Source: an uncultured Eubacteriales bacterium (lineage in GTDB: Bacteria; Bacillota; Clostridia; Peptostreptococcales; Anaerovoracaceae). Taken from it: 20,641 nt of DNA. The position numbers and the translations under genes are program-made. Where the stretch lies: contig URGK01000046.1 in assembly GCA_900547295.1 (NCBI GenBank), positions 1 to 20,641 of the forward strand, given 5' to 3'. Every line of letters begins with the position of its first letter. Position 1 is the stretch's first letter. Under the pieces are notes generated by a model, which had not been told where the DNA came from, made no database searches, and was given only the letters and a program-made list of their open reading frames with translations. This document shows positions 1 to 7,594 of the stretch, in pieces.

Positions 1-872
1 TTTTGTGCAAGCAGCTCTTTCCGTTTTTCTCCCAGCTCGGTAATCCAGCCTTTGAGGTTTTGGATAAGCTGCCGGATGGACTTCATCAGGCGGTTGGCGG
101 CTCTGATTTCCCGGTTCAGGTTTCCGATATTCGTCTGGATACCACGCTTTTCCATCTGCCGGACAGCAGCCCCCTCATGGACAGTGGGGACAATATCAAG
201 CCCCTGTCTGGCATAGGAACGCAAGTCCACACGCTCCGGGCGGTCATTGGCTTCCAGATAGCGGTTCTGGATGACCTCCCATTCATGCCGCCAGATTTCG
301 CAATACTTCTGGTCGTTCCAATCCACCGTATCCTCCTTGTGGCTTTTCCATCTGCCGGACGGAAGTTTTATCCGTTCCCCGTTTTCGTCAAGGTCATAAA
401 CCTTGCGGCTCTTGGGAAGCCATTTTCCATGTTCGTCCATTGCCCTCATAGTGAGCATGACATGGGCGTGGGGATTGTGTCCCGGCGGATGGGGGTCATG
501 GATTGCAAAATCAGCAATCATGCCTTTGGAAACAAACTGCTGCTCACAAAACTCCCGGACAAGGACAGCATACTGGTCGGGTGGTATCTCTCTTGGGATG
601 GTAAGCACCCACCGCCTTGCAAGCTGGGAGTTCCATTGCTTTTCCACCGCTTCGGCGGCGTTCCATAAGGTATTGCGGTCTGCATATTACTGTGGGGCAT
701 TTGCCGGGAGCAGGATTTCATTGTGGACGATACCACGCTTTTCCGGATAGTGCTTCACTTGCTGGTCGTATTCACAGAACAGTTTTTCGCCACTCTGGTA
801 AGCAGCGGCGGCAATCGCAGACTGCTGTTGGCTGCGCTGCACAATAGAAATTTCGTTGTGCGGACAGGGCAT
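1..872 (-). pseudogene. MobA/MobL-family (MobQ) plasmid/ICE relaxase, interrupted by an in-frame stop and cut by the window edge
   Basis: Read on the minus strand from ATG 870-872, preceded by a GGAGTG ribosome binding site. The first 61 residues carry the relaxase start with SAIAAAAYQSGEKL, in which Tyr25 is the expected nicking tyrosine, then EILLPANAPQ. A TAA codon (687-689) follows, but the same frame stays open for 228 more codons to the window start. It reads on as YADRNTLWNAAEAVEKQWN, then IADFAIHDP and HNPHAHVMLTM, which is the HUH metal-binding motif, and later a charged helical stretch (NREIRAANRLMKSIRQLIQ). The protein would nick oriT and lead strand transfer of a mobilisable element. 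One base change (GAA or AAA to TAA) would explain the break. The C-terminal part lies outside the window. Arg codons are mostly CGN, unlike the AGA/AGG-rich genes after 2000, which suggests transfer. Plus-strand ORFs over this region are shadows. Confidence 0.88.
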
Positions 873-900
873 TTCGTGTCACTCCTTTCTGTGATTGGCG

Positions 901-995
901 GATGGGGTGGCGTTTTGCCACCTCATTTTGGGCAGAAAAAAAGCAGGCAACCTTTTTCAGATTTCCTGCTTGGTGTGCCGCTTTGTGGGCGGCGG
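901..995. other. Candidate oriT region with short inverted repeats upstream of the relaxase
   Basis: MobQ relaxase genes usually have their oriT directly upstream. The 147-base gap between the relaxase and the lipoprotein gene holds two compact inverted repeats: GGTGGC / GCCACC (906-911 and 917-922, 5-base loop) and GCCGC / GCGGC (977-981 and 989-993, 7-base loop). A separate terminator hairpin lies between them. No known nick-site consensus was recognised with confidence, so this is a positional inference. Confidence 0.25.
932..971 (-). terminator. Intrinsic terminator of the lipoprotein gene
   Basis: Read on the minus strand, AAGCAGG (965-971) and CCTGCTT (941-947) form a 7-bp stem around a 17-base loop, directly followed by a run of T. 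It lies about 49 bases past the stop codon of the lipoprotein gene. The long loop makes it weaker than the other terminators in the window. Confidence 0.6.
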
Positions 996-1019
996 GTATT
1001 TAGTTGTAAGAGTTTGGGG

Positions 1020-1511
1020 TTACTTTTTGACTTCCTTTGTGATTTCAGTTGTCTCTAACTGTACCCGATAAGTGCTTTCTTCTCCGTTCAAATTGGTTGT
1101 TTTCAATTCAAACCACAAATTATCAGTCAACTTATCAGCGTCACTATCTCTGAGAATGTCACCAGAAATTTGTCCAACATTTCCAGAAACATCTATTGTC
1201 TCACCTGTCTGATCATCAACACCATTAGAAAGCAGAGTTTCTTTTTCGCTTCCATTGATATAAATGGTCGTTGAGTATGTGGTAATATTAGCAAAATCGT
1301 CTGACATCACTTTCAAATCACCACCATAGCAAATTTCATCTTTGCCATCTAAAATAATTACACCATTCGACACAGAAATATATTCATTTTCTCCGCTAAA
1401 TGAATATACCTTTAAGGACTGTTCTTCATTGCTTTCGGAGGAAGTGTTGCACCCTGCAAGCAGAACCGTACAAGCAAGCAACGATAGCATAACTGCCATT
1501 ATCTTTTTCAT
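1020..1511 (-). CDS. Small putative lipoprotein, unknown function
   Basis: A 163-residue protein with a classical lipoprotein signal: MKK, a hydrophobic stretch, then the lipobox LLAGC with Cys21 as the lipidated residue. The mature part is about 143 residues, hydrophilic and rich in Ser, Thr, Asp and Glu, with an alternating pattern (TTIYINGSEKETLL, STYRVQLETTEITKE) that suggests beta structure. It should sit on the outer face of the cytoplasmic membrane. The start is chosen by the GGTGA a few bases upstream and by the signal peptide. I do not recognise the family. It lies between the relaxase and the tRNA-Ser 3' end, so it is probably mobile-element cargo, and its composition is more AT-rich than the relaxase. 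Its own terminator follows. Confidence 0.75.
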   Translation of the reverse strand: MKKIMAVMLSLLACTVLLAGCNTSSESNEEQSLKVYSFSGENEYISVSNGVIILDGKDEICYGGDLKVMSDDFANITTYSTTIYINGSEKETLLSNGVDDQTGETIDVSGNVGQISGDILRDSDADKLTDNLWFELKTTNLNGEESTYRVQLETTEITKEVKK

Positions 1512-1681
1512 AATATCACCATCCCATCAAATTCCGATTTGTACACCTAGTATAATCCATATTTTCTACCTTGTATAGGCATTTATTTTATACCACAGTA
1601 GCCCGTAACATAACTTCAAATTGTCAACTATGCAAGTTTTTTGAGCCTTTTTTGCTGAATTTCATCCCATATCTTTATGCA

Positions 1682-1712
1682 TCGGAGAGCATGTTATGGG
1701 GTTCGGAGAGCA
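1682..1712. repeat. Direct repeat TCGGAGAGCA, two copies 21 bases apart
   Basis: TCGGAGAGCA occurs at 1682-1691 and again at 1703-1712. The bases after each copy are partly alike (TGTTATGGGG and CCTTTTGGGC). The 21-base period is two helical turns, as is common for recombinase arm sites, but two copies are too few to assign a role. Confidence 0.5.
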
Positions 1713-1778
1713 CCTTTTGGGCATTTTTTTATGGGATGGATTTGTCTATATAAAAACGTGGAAAATGTTGAAATTTCA

Positions 1779-1805
1779 ATAAAAAAGAGACCTGAAACAG
1801 GTTTC
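1779..1805 (-). terminator. Intrinsic terminator of tRNA-Ser
   Basis: On the minus strand GAAACCTG, loop TTT and CAGGTCTC form an 8-bp stem with one mismatch, followed by six T residues. It begins eight bases after the tRNA 3' end. If the left element integrated at the tRNA, this terminator is element-borne or was restored with the tRNA end. Confidence 0.7.
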
Positions 1806-1812
1806 TGGATTC

Positions 1813-1900
1813 TGGCGGAGGACACGGGACTCGAACCCGCGGGGCTGTTACACCTTACTCGCTTTCCAGGCGAGCTCCTTAGCCACTCGGTCAATCCTCC
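1813..1900 (-). tRNA. tRNA-Ser (anticodon GGA)
   Basis: An 88-base tRNA on the minus strand. The acceptor stem pairs GGAGGAT with GTCCTCC, followed by discriminator G and an encoded CCA (1813-1815). The anticodon stem CTCGC/GCGAG encloses the loop CTGGAAA, giving anticodon GGA at 1865-1867, which reads UCC and UCU. The variable arm is long, as in serine tRNAs, and the T loop is TTCGAGT. Its 3' end faces the relaxase-bearing region, making it a plausible integration target. Confidence 0.97.
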
Positions 1901-1911
1901 GTGACCTATTT

Positions 1912-1940
1912 AATTTACCATAGACCGGTGGATTTTGCAA
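1912..1940 (-). promoter_or_regulatory. Promoter of tRNA-Ser
   Basis: On the minus strand TTGCAA (1935-1940) and TAAATT (1912-1917) are separated by 17 bases. The -10 box lies 11 bases from the tRNA 5' end, so transcription would start a few bases before the mature end. Confidence 0.6.
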
Positions 1941-2057
1941 GAAGTTTTCACCTAAAACCCATAATAATAATGTATAATTGATGTAGCATAAACAGGAAAC
2001 CAAACGATATGCAGTATATGATAATATATAAGCAGTCAGTAAACACCGGAGCAGCGT

Positions 2058-2987
2058 ATGAAAAAAGCAATAAAGATAATAATTATAATATTTGCAGTAT
2101 GTATCGTAATAACTGCGGCGGCAGGCATTGTAATCTACAGAATAGCCATAGCCTCCGACGGCAACAGAGATTTTGTTTTCTCTGCCGAAGAAAACCAGAT
2201 GGGCTTTGAAATAGAAGACAAGAGCCTGGAATTTAAACAGGTGGAGCTTGATTATGAGCAGACCGATATAACCTCGTATGACGGACTTAAACTGCACGGC
2301 TATATGGTAAAGCAAAGCTCTGATGTATGGGTGATTGCGCTGCACGGCTATGATGACAGCGGCAGGAGTATGGCGCCGCTTATCGGCGGGTTTTATGCCA
2401 GAGGCTACAATCTGATCCTGCCCGATATGAGAGGGCAGGGCAAAAGCGAGGGAAGCTACATAGGAATGGGCTGGCACGACAGACTTGATGTGCTTTCGTG
2501 GATAGACTGGCTCAACGAAGAATACGAAAACCCGGAGATAATAATTTACGGGGCGTCTATGGGCGGCGCTACTGCAATGATGTTATCGGGAGAGAAGCTG
2601 CCGTCAAATGTCAGATGTATAATAGAGGACTGCGGCTATGCCTCGGTGAGAGATGAAGTTGAATATGAGGGCAAAACCCTGTTTCATATGCCGTATTATC
2701 CTTTTATCTGGGCGGCGGATATAGTTACAAAGATATGCGCAGGCTACAGCTTTGAAGAGGCTTCGGCGCTGGAGCAGGTAAAAAAATCAGAAACTCCGAT
2801 TCTTTTCATACACGGAGAGGACGACACGTTTGTGCCTGTCGAAAATGTTTACAGGGTGTATGAGGCAGCCGCCTGTGAAAAACAGCTTCTGGTGGTGCCC
2901 GGCGCACAGCACGCATCATCTATGCTCAAAGACTACAGGCTGTACTGGAAAACCGTATATAACTTCATAGACAAATATATCGAGTAG
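2058..2987 (+). CDS. Membrane-anchored alpha/beta hydrolase (serine aminopeptidase / BAAT-like fold)
   Basis: 309 residues. Residues 4-31 form one N-terminal hydrophobic helix that should act as a signal anchor, placing the catalytic domain outside the membrane. The alpha/beta-hydrolase fold then shows HGYDDSG (about 96-102, oxyanion region), the nucleophile elbow GASMGG with Ser167, HGEDDTFVP with catalytic Asp256, and GAQHA with catalytic His285. Family members are esterases, lipases or peptidases; the substrate cannot be read here. The start is supported by GGAG seven bases upstream. The gene stands alone, runs away from the tRNA, and ends four bases before a bidirectional terminator. A TATAAT (1973-1978) lies upstream without a clear -35. 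Confidence 0.9.
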   Translation: MKKAIKIIIIIFAVCIVITAAAGIVIYRIAIASDGNRDFVFSAEENQMGFEIEDKSLEFKQVELDYEQTDITSYDGLKLHGYMVKQSSDVWVIALHGYDDSGRSMAPLIGGFYARGYNLILPDMRGQGKSEGSYIGMGWHDRLDVLSWIDWLNEEYENPEIIIYGASMGGATAMMLSGEKLPSNVRCIIEDCGYASVRDEVEYEGKTLFHMPYYPFIWAADIVTKICAGYSFEEASALEQVKKSETPILFIHGEDDTFVPVENVYRVYEAAACEKQLLVVPGAQHASSMLKDYRLYWKTVYNFIDKYIE

Positions 2988-2990
2988 AGC

Positions 2991-3013
2991 AAAAGAGCCT
3001 TTTGGGCTCTTTT
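2991..3013. terminator. Bidirectional intrinsic terminator
   Basis: AAAAGAGCC, loop TTTT... and GGGCTCTTTT form a near-perfect hairpin with A and T runs on both sides. It sits between the convergent hydrolase gene (stop 2987) and the minus-strand small protein gene (stop 3015) and should serve both. Confidence 0.85.
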
Positions 3014-3014
3014 G

Positions 3015-3443
3015 TCACAGAAACTGCTTCATCTGGTCGATGTTGCTTTGCTCGGTATCAAGCAGCTTGTTTGCGAGATTGTGGATATCTCTGCTGCCTC
3101 CGTCATAGGAGCCCAGCTTTCGCATAATTTTGATGGCGCCCATAGTGTTTCCCTGTATCATCATTTCCGCAATCTTTGAATCCGAGCCGTCTGCCATTGT
3201 TTTAAAAACAGTGGACATATCAGAGCCTATTTTAGCCATCTTGTCAACATGGACAGGCTGATGTCCCAGCTGTCTTATGGCTTTGTCTGCGGCTCCGTAG
3301 ATTTTGCCGTACTCCCTGCGCTGATCCTCAAGCGCGGTTTTGAGCTTATCATCGGAAACCCTGTCGAGTATGTGAGTTATGCCATGGATACCCATTTCAA
3401 CATTCTGCCTGATATAGTTAAGCATTTCAACGTTATTAATCAT
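3015..3443 (-). CDS. Small all-helical protein, ferritin-like/DUF2383-type candidate
   Basis: 142 residues with no signal peptide or membrane segment. The sequence reads as four amphipathic helices (about 2-29, 32-60, 72-108 and 115-141), in the style of the DUF2383 / ferritin-like four-helix bundles found in many anaerobes. Glu and His residues occur along the helices (VEMGIHGITHIL, ALEDQRREYG, LLDTEQSNIDQ), but a canonical di-iron pair of ExxH motifs is not evident, so metal binding is not claimed. The start is fixed by a strong GGGGGGTGA ribosome binding site. The gene is monocistronic and convergent with the hydrolase, sharing its terminator. Function is unknown. Confidence 0.75.
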   Translation of the reverse strand: MINNVEMLNYIRQNVEMGIHGITHILDRVSDDKLKTALEDQRREYGKIYGAADKAIRQLGHQPVHVDKMAKIGSDMSTVFKTMADGSDSKIAEMMIQGNTMGAIKIMRKLGSYDGGSRDIHNLANKLLDTEQSNIDQMKQFL

Positions 3444-3552
3444 TTAATCACCCCCCTGCTGATTAATGTTTTCTTTTGACGGCAAAATATGAGTGTAAAA
3501 CATTGGCAGCCTGTGATAAAATGAAAATATAAATCTGAAAGGGAAATTAAAA

Positions 3553-4191
3553 ATGATAGATACAGTTTTATTTGATTTTGACGGAACACTTATGGACACT
3601 ACAGATGTCATCGTCGGCTCGTGGCAGCATACCTTTGTGACGCTGACAGGAAGAGAAGGTGATCTTGAGAGGATTTACAGAACCTTTGGGGAAATATTAA
3701 GGGACAGTATGGTAAAAATGTTCCCCGATAACGACCCCGACGAGGCGGTTGAAATATACAGAAGCTATCACAGAAACAATTTCGGAGAGAGGATTAAAGT
3801 TTTTCCGGGGATGAAAGAGCTGCTTGCAGAGCTTAAAGCAAGAGGTATCAAAACGGCGGTGGTTACCTCAAGAGCGGGGGTGACTACGGTAGAGGGGCTT
3901 GAAAGCTACGGACTCTCGGATTATTTTGATGCGCTTGTTACATGTGATGATACGGACAGACACAAGCCAGATCCTGAACCTGTAAACATAGCCCTCAAAA
4001 AACTTGCGTCAAAGCCCGAAAACGCTCTGATGATAGGCGACAGCATGTATGACATTATGTGCGCGAGGAACGCAGGAGTAAAATCGGTGCTGGTAGGCTG
4101 GCAGCTTGCAGTCACTCCCGAAGAGATAAACGGAGAAGCAGGCCCTGATTATACAGTTGAAACCGCAGAAGAAATACTCAATCTTATTTAG
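3553..4191 (+). CDS. HAD-superfamily phosphatase, PpaX/Gph-like
   Basis: 212 residues, a normal length for this subfamily. Motif I is DFDGTLMDT (Asp8 nucleophile, Asp10), motif II is VVTSRAG (Thr105/Ser106), motif III is HKPDPEP (Lys138), and motif IV is GDSMYD (Asp163, Asp167). The helical cap between motifs I and II (about 15-80) marks it as a class I HAD of the PpaX / phosphoglycolate phosphatase type. It is a cytoplasmic Mg-dependent phosphatase; the substrate could be pyrophosphate, phosphoglycolate or a sugar phosphate. The ribosome binding site is weak (AAAGGGAA about seven bases upstream). Its stop codon overlaps the ribosome binding site of the following addB-like gene, so the two are very probably co-transcribed and translationally coupled. 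A -10-like TATAAA lies near 3528 but its -35 is poor. Confidence 0.88.
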   Translation: MIDTVLFDFDGTLMDTTDVIVGSWQHTFVTLTGREGDLERIYRTFGEILRDSMVKMFPDNDPDEAVEIYRSYHRNNFGERIKVFPGMKELLAELKARGIKTAVVTSRAGVTTVEGLESYGLSDYFDALVTCDDTDRHKPDPEPVNIALKKLASKPENALMIGDSMYDIMCARNAGVKSVLVGWQLAVTPEEINGEAGPDYTVETAEEILNLI

Positions 4192-4202
4192 GTGATGATA
4201 TG
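4190..4202 (+). promoter_or_regulatory. Ribosome binding site of addB overlapping the upstream stop codon
   Basis: AGGTGAT starts at the last two bases of the HAD gene's TAG (4189-4191) and is followed by ATG at 4200. This fixes the addB start and implies translational coupling. Confidence 0.8.
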
Positions 4203-7200
4203 CTTAATATATATTATGCAAGAGAAAGCACAGACAAAGAAAAATTCATATTCGAAAACATTACACCCGGTTCATTCGTCATAGTTCCCGACCAGTATAC
4301 GCTGGAGGCGGAGCGCAGGGCATTCAGGCATATGAAAGTCAAGGGACTTCCTGACATCGAAATTCTCGGATTTTCAAGACTGGGCGACAAGGTGCTTAAC
4401 GCGACAGGCAGGGACGGCAGAGTTCTCATAGACAAATACGGCAGGCAGATGCTGCTCACAGGCATCATACTCAGACAAAAGGAGAACCTTGAGATATACA
4501 AGGGCTTTGAAGAAAAGAACTCCTTTGTTGAAATGGTCAACAACTTCATATCCGAAGTCAAACAGCACGGTATGAACTGCGAGGGCCTTGAAGCTGTTGC
4601 AGAGGGGCTTGATGAGAGCAGTCTGCTACGCAAAAAACTCAAGGACATATGCTGCATATTCAAAGAATATGAGAAAGCCATTGAGGGCAGATATACAGAC
4701 AGCGAGGACTATATAGACACCATAGTTAGCAGGATACCGGAGGCTCGCTTCGTAGCGGGCAGGACCATATGGATATACGGCTTTGACTGCTTCACCCCCA
4801 AGAATTTTGATATGATCGGAGAGCTTATCAGGAATGCCGGCGACGTCAATATTGTGATGACCTATGATGAGGGAGGCAATGATGCGCAGATTTTTGAGAT
4901 TACAGGCGCGGTTATTGCGCAGCTTGAAAAGCTTGCCTTTGATATGGGAGCAGACTTGTCTGTAAAGGCTATAGAGGGGTATCACAAAAACAGAAGCGTA
5001 GCTATTGAGCATCTCGAAAGGCAGCTTTACAGTCTGCCTGCAGAGCCTGTGGAGGACTGCGGCGGTATAACCCTTGTTCATGCGGCAGGGGTGTATCAGG
5101 AGGCCGAAACCGCAGCTTTGTATATTATGGAGCTTGTCAGAGACAAGGGGCTTAAATACAGAGATATTGCGGTAATCTGCAACAGTATGGATAAAACAGC
5201 GCCTGTGATTACAAGGGTGTTTGAAAGATATGATATCCCTGTGTTTATAGACGTCAAACGAAAAATAGTATCCAGCGCCGCCGTCATATTCATACTGACG
5301 GTTATGGAGATAATAGTTTCGGGCTATGAGTCCTCGAGAATTTTCAGAGTCCTCAAAAGCGGCTTTACGGATTTTACGGAGGATGAAATAGAGGAGCTTG
5401 AAAACTATTCACTTAAATACAGAATAACAGGCTCCGGCTGGAAGAAAGAGTTTGCCAAGGGGCATAAAGAATATTCGGAGGAAGAGCTTGCTGCCCTTAA
5501 CGACATCAGAAGCAGGATTATACAGATGCTGTCAGGCTTCGATGAAAGCCTCAAAAAAGCTCATACGGCAGGAGAAAAAATAAAGGCTCTTTACAGCTTC
5601 CTCACAGAGGTATGCCATATGCCCGAAAGAATAGAGGAGGCGGCTTTGCGGCAGGCAGAGGCCGGCTTTATAGAGGAGGCGCAGGAAAGCGCGCAGATAT
5701 GGAATATTGCGGCAGGGCTTATGGAGCAGCTGAGCGAGCTTATAGGTGATGAGAAATACAGCACAAAGGATATAGAAAGGCTGCTTAAAGCAGGCTTTGA
5801 GGATATGGAAACAGGCGTGCTTCCTCCTGTGTGCGACGGCATTTCTGCGGGAACAGCCCAGAGAAGCAGACTGGGGGATATCAAAGCCCTCGTTATAATC
5901 GGGGCTGATGAGGGAGTATTCCCCAAAGGCGCTTCCGATGAGGGGCTTTTGAGTGATGATGAACTGGAGCTGCTTGAGTCAAAGGATATACATATAGGCA
6001 GGCTGGGCAGAGTGAAAACGCAGGAGGAAACTCTGGGAATTTACAGAAGCCTTGCGGCTCCGTCGGAGTATCTCTGGATAGGAACCTCAAGCACCGACAG
6101 CGGCGGACAGCAGCAGAAGCCTTCCCCGATTATAGCCACCCTCAAAAGAATATTCCCGTCGCTTACCGAGGAGCTTGATGCTGTCAGCAAAGGCGAGGCG
6201 GCGGAGCTTGTTGCGGGAGCGGAGGCGTCTGTGCCGCATATGGCAGATGCGCTTAGAGAAGCCCTTGACGGCGAGCCTGTGGCAGACGTATGGAAGCAGG
6301 CTCTTGGCTGGTACAGAGAAAACGACAGGGAAACTCTTGACAGACTTGAAGAGGGACTGTTTTTTACGGTCAGGGACTATAAGCTGGAGCAGGAAAAAGC
6401 CCTGAAGCTTTACAAAAAAGACGGCAGAGATTTATCGCTTTCACCGTCAAGGCTTGAGAAATACTGCAGGTGTCCTTTTGCTCATTTTGTGGATTACGGA
6501 CTGAGGCCAAAGGAGAGAAGAATATTTGAAATGGCAGGGCGTGAAATCGGTGATGTGTATCACGAGGTGCTGATGAAGCTTTCCGAAAAGCTTACAACTG
6601 ATGGAACGGACATTACCGATGAAAAATCCCTGTGGATGACGATAACCTACGAAGAATACCAGGCTCTTGTAAAAGAAATACTGGCAGAGGAAATAGCAGG
6701 CTACGGTGATGGTATTTTAGCTCATACCGGAGAAGAGGAATACCGTACCGCAAGGCTTTCGGAAATAGTGGAATACATCGGGTGGGTTTTAATATCCCAT
6801 GTCAGAGCGGGCAGTATCAAAGAAGCGGCCTTTGAGGCGCCGTTTAGAAGAGGCGGCAGCATACCGCCGATAGAAATAGATGCAGGCGATGAAAAGGTAT
6901 ATATCGAGGGCATCATTGACAGAATTGATATACTTCCTGACGGCAGCGTCAAGGTTATAGACTACAAATCCGGCAGTGAAAAATTCAGTGTCAAAGAGGC
7001 AAAGGCGGGCTGGAAGCTGCAGCTTATGCTTTATCTCAAGGCAGGACTTGAGTACGGCAGGCAGCATCGCCAGCCGGCAGGTGTATTTTACTTCCTGATT
7101 GAAAATCCGATGATTGATATGAGCAAAGAAAGCAGAGAGGATATAGGAAGCAGTCTTGAAAGTAAAATAGTAAATTCGTTCAGACTGGAGGGAGCAATCG

Positions 7201-7514
7201 TAAATGACCCTGTGGTAATAGAAAGCATCGCAGGCAAATTTGACGGCCGCTCAAGCATAGTTCAGTTAAAAACCTCCCCAAAGGGAATTTCAGGCTCCGG
7301 AAACGACAGACTGTTTGAAAGAGATGAATTTATGGAGCTTTTAAACGATATTACAGACAGGGTAAAGGAAACCTGCGAGGGTATAGTTTCAGGAGATATA
7401 AAGGTTGCGCCTAAGCAGAAGGACATAAATATGAGCGCCTGCACCTACTGCAAATACAAAAACATATGCAGCTTTGACATAGCCTTTGCAGGCTGTAAAT
7501 ATGAGATGATTTAG
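4200..7514 (+). CDS. addB: ATP-dependent helicase/deoxyribonuclease subunit B (AddB-like), PD-(D/E)XK nuclease
   Basis: 1104 residues, slightly shorter than typical AddB (about 1160). AddB partners AddA to process double-strand breaks for recombination. The N-terminal inactive-helicase part has the AddB-like opening (NIYYARES, FVIVPDQYTLEAERRAF) and later the helicase-like HAAGVYQEAE and DIAVICNS. The C-terminal nuclease shows EGIIDRID (Glu903, Asp907), VIDYKSG (Asp921, Lys923) and the [4Fe-4S] cysteines Cys756 (or 758), Cys1081, Cys1084 and Cys1090, with the family spacing C-x2-C-x5-C at the end. The nuclease therefore looks intact. At the N-terminus, where many AddB proteins keep a Walker A motif, residues 7-14 read ARESTDKE, so ATP binding there is unlikely. 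addA, usually next to addB, is not here: a terminator and a convergent gene follow. The gene is coupled to the HAD gene upstream. Confidence 0.92.
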   Translation: MLNIYYARESTDKEKFIFENITPGSFVIVPDQYTLEAERRAFRHMKVKGLPDIEILGFSRLGDKVLNATGRDGRVLIDKYGRQMLLTGIILRQKENLEIYKGFEEKNSFVEMVNNFISEVKQHGMNCEGLEAVAEGLDESSLLRKKLKDICCIFKEYEKAIEGRYTDSEDYIDTIVSRIPEARFVAGRTIWIYGFDCFTPKNFDMIGELIRNAGDVNIVMTYDEGGNDAQIFEITGAVIAQLEKLAFDMGADLSVKAIEGYHKNRSVAIEHLERQLYSLPAEPVEDCGGITLVHAAGVYQEAETAALYIMELVRDKGLKYRDIAVICNSMDKTAPVITRVFERYDIPVFIDVKRKIVSSAAVIFILTVMEIIVSGYESSRIFRVLKSGFTDFTEDEIEELENYSLKYRITGSGWKKEFAKGHKEYSEEELAALNDIRSRIIQMLSGFDESLKKAHTAGEKIKALYSFLTEVCHMPERIEEAALRQAEAGFIEEAQESAQIWNIAAGLMEQLSELIGDEKYSTKDIERLLKAGFEDMETGVLPPVCDGISAGTAQRSRLGDIKALVIIGADEGVFPKGASDEGLLSDDELELLESKDIHIGRLGRVKTQEETLGIYRSLAAPSEYLWIGTSSTDSGGQQQKPSPIIATLKRIFPSLTEELDAVSKGEAAELVAGAEASVPHMADALREALDGEPVADVWKQALGWYRENDRETLDRLEEGLFFTVRDYKLEQEKALKLYKKDGRDLSLSPSRLEKYCRCPFAHFVDYGLRPKERRIFEMAGREIGDVYHEVLMKLSEKLTTDGTDITDEKSLWMTITYEEYQALVKEILAEEIAGYGDGILAHTGEEEYRTARLSEIVEYIGWVLISHVRAGSIKEAAFEAPFRRGGSIPPIEIDAGDEKVYIEGIIDRIDILPDGSVKVIDYKSGSEKFSVKEAKAGWKLQLMLYLKAGLEYGRQHRQPAGVFYFLIENPMIDMSKESREDIGSSLESKIVNSFRLEGAIVNDPVVIESIAGKFDGRSSIVQLKTSPKGISGSGNDRLFERDEFMELLNDITDRVKETCEGIVSGDIKVAPKQKDINMSACTYCKYKNICSFDIAFAGCKYEMI

Positions 7515-7529
7515 CATTAAGCAATATTA

Positions 7530-7571
7530 AAAACGACTTTGATTTGACTTTTGTCAGCTCAAGGTCGTTTT
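7530..7571. terminator. Long bidirectional intrinsic terminator
   Basis: AAAACGACTTTGATTTGAC pairs with GTCAGCTCAAGGTCGTTTT across a TTTT loop, a 19-position stem with one mismatch and two wobbles, with A and T runs at its base. It separates addB (stop 7514) from the convergent diguanylate cyclase gene (stop 7595). Confidence 0.9.
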
Positions 7572-7594
7572 ACTTTTACGGATTATCGTGTGCG

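Larger units (their letters stand above)
1512..1812. other. AT-rich non-coding stretch between the lipoprotein gene and tRNA-Ser; likely element end
   Basis: No convincing gene is present. Short ORFs here lack ribosome binding sites and family features. The stretch holds the direct repeat pair at 1682-1712, the tRNA terminator at 1779-1805, and on the minus strand a TATACT-like -10 near 1549-1554 that could serve the lipoprotein gene, without a good -35. It touches the tRNA-Ser 3' end, so it is a candidate terminal region (attL or attR flank) of the mobile element that carries the relaxase. Confidence 0.4.

Noticed and set aside
3..668. Plus-strand ORF of 221 codons in the mobile region
   Set aside because: It is antisense to the MobA/MobL reading frame, which has clear family motifs, and it has no recognisable features of its own.
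1848..2477. Minus-strand ORF of 209 codons
   Set aside because: It runs through the tRNA-Ser gene, its promoter and the alpha/beta hydrolase gene; composition is shadow-like and there is no ribosome binding site.
4626..5081. Minus-strand ORF of 151 codons inside addB
   Set aside because: It is a shadow of the addB frame with no ribosome binding site or family resemblance.
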